This document shows positions 63,882 through 64,000 of a DNA stretch of 64,000 bases, piece after piece. Under the pieces are notes generated by a model that searched no databases, was not told the origin of the DNA, and worked only from the letters and a program-made list of their open reading frames with translations. Numbering within the stretch: the stretch's first letter is position 1; each line of letters begins with the position of its first letter. Location: assembly GCA_947589425.1 (NCBI GenBank), contig CANQAV010000005.1, positions 34,321 to 98,320 of the forward strand, given 5' to 3'. The stretch comes from Candidatus Gastranaerophilales bacterium (GTDB lineage: Bacteria > Cyanobacteriota > Vampirovibrionia > Gastranaerophilales > Gastranaerophilaceae). The position numbers and the translations under genes were made by a program.

Positions 63882-63910
63882 TTGACAGTTTGATATGTCC
63901 ACAATAAGAT
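63882..63910 (+). promoter_or_regulatory. Strong sigma-70-type promoter of tRNA-Thr
   Basis: A consensus TTGACA (63882-63887), a 17-bp spacer and TAAGAT (63905-63910) lie 18 nt before the mature tRNA. The rest of the 63743-63881 gap is AT-rich and shows only the HerA-like gene's -10. Confidence 0.8.
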
Positions 63911-63928
63911 ATGAATATGTGGAAAAAT

Positions 63929-64000
63929 GCCGATGTAGCTCAATGGTAGAGCAACGGTTTTGTAAACCGTAGGTTGCGGGTTCGAGTCCCATCATCGGCT
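63929..64000 (+). tRNA. trnT: tRNA-Thr (UGU anticodon)
   Basis: A full cloverleaf fits: acceptor GCCGATG/CATCGGC with discriminator T, D arm GCTC-AATGGTA-GAGC, anticodon arm ACGGT-TTTGTAA-ACCGT (anticodon TGT), and T loop TTCGAGT. In the T stem (GCGGG/CCCAT) the second pair is C-A, a mismatch. The 3' CCA is not encoded before the window ends. Confidence 0.95.

Noticed and set aside
63795..63995. 66-residue minus-strand frame beginning MMGLEPATYGLQ
   Set aside because: It is antisense to the tRNA gene; this peptide pattern is a well-known false gene produced by tRNA complements.

Overview
The window is about 64 kb of AT-rich bacterial DNA, with codons rich in AAA, GAA and ATT. It is densely packed, with short operons on both strands. 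TolC, two autotransporters with C-terminal barrels and many signal peptides point to a cell with an outer membrane. The trimeric NAD-linked [FeFe] hydrogenase, superoxide-reductase-like protein, ferritin-like protein and hybrid-cluster-like protein point to an anaerobe. Together with RicT, RsfS, SpoIID, YlxR and a lone FlhB, this best fits a gut-type Vampirovibrionia/Melainabacteria (Gastranaerophilales) lineage. That placement is inferred from gene content only; no rRNA is present.

Layout. 1-5048: end of an unknown gene, a TPR membrane protein and hydCBA (minus strand). 5143-8526: dnaX-ricT-rsfS (minus) and a 62-residue Ala/Gln-rich protein. 8679-13207 (plus): exported protein, short SSB, a four-carbon acid sugar kinase/PdxA-type dehydrogenase pair, TolC. 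13197-16140 (minus): STAND-like TPR ATPase and rsmG. 16335-25530 (plus): a tightly coupled four-gene cluster of two related membrane proteins and two GH13 alpha-amylase-family enzymes. 25532-32748: degenerate hybrid-cluster-like protein, DprA/LOG-like protein, pcrA, TPR protein, glutaredoxin, thioredoxin, nth and a ferritin lacking ferroxidase residues. 32804-33084: GC-rich tandem repeat that reaches the 3' end of a desulfoferrodoxin-like gene. 33617-44261: pilin-like membrane protein, M16 peptidase, ylxR, HU, SpoIID, MBL hydrolase, GAF/HD-GYP, TPR lipoprotein, yifB. 44326-51872: a 3.77-kb tandem duplication carrying two identical 1142-residue Pmp-like autotransporters. 51752-56495 (minus): serA, GNAT, ribBA, ribE and an unannotated 56-residue gene. 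56585-63724 (minus): membrane thioredoxin, unknown 392-residue protein, tlyA, an 85-residue protein, tatD, flhB and a HerA-like protein without a P-loop. 63929-64000: tRNA-Thr.

The most striking locus is the autotransporter pair. Each copy has an 11-G tract directly before its ATG and a 21-codon upstream ORF with a strong Shine-Dalgarno sequence. Loss of one G would fuse that upstream ORF in frame with the autotransporter, so this looks like a phase-variable contingency locus. The duplication junction is a 7-bp microhomology, and a piece of serA remains between the copies as a scar. Other leads are four proteins of well-known metal- or nucleotide-binding families that have lost key residues, a recurrent arrangement of a -10-like hexamer 6 nt before ATG that suggests leaderless mRNAs, and the four-gene GH13/membrane-protein cluster.
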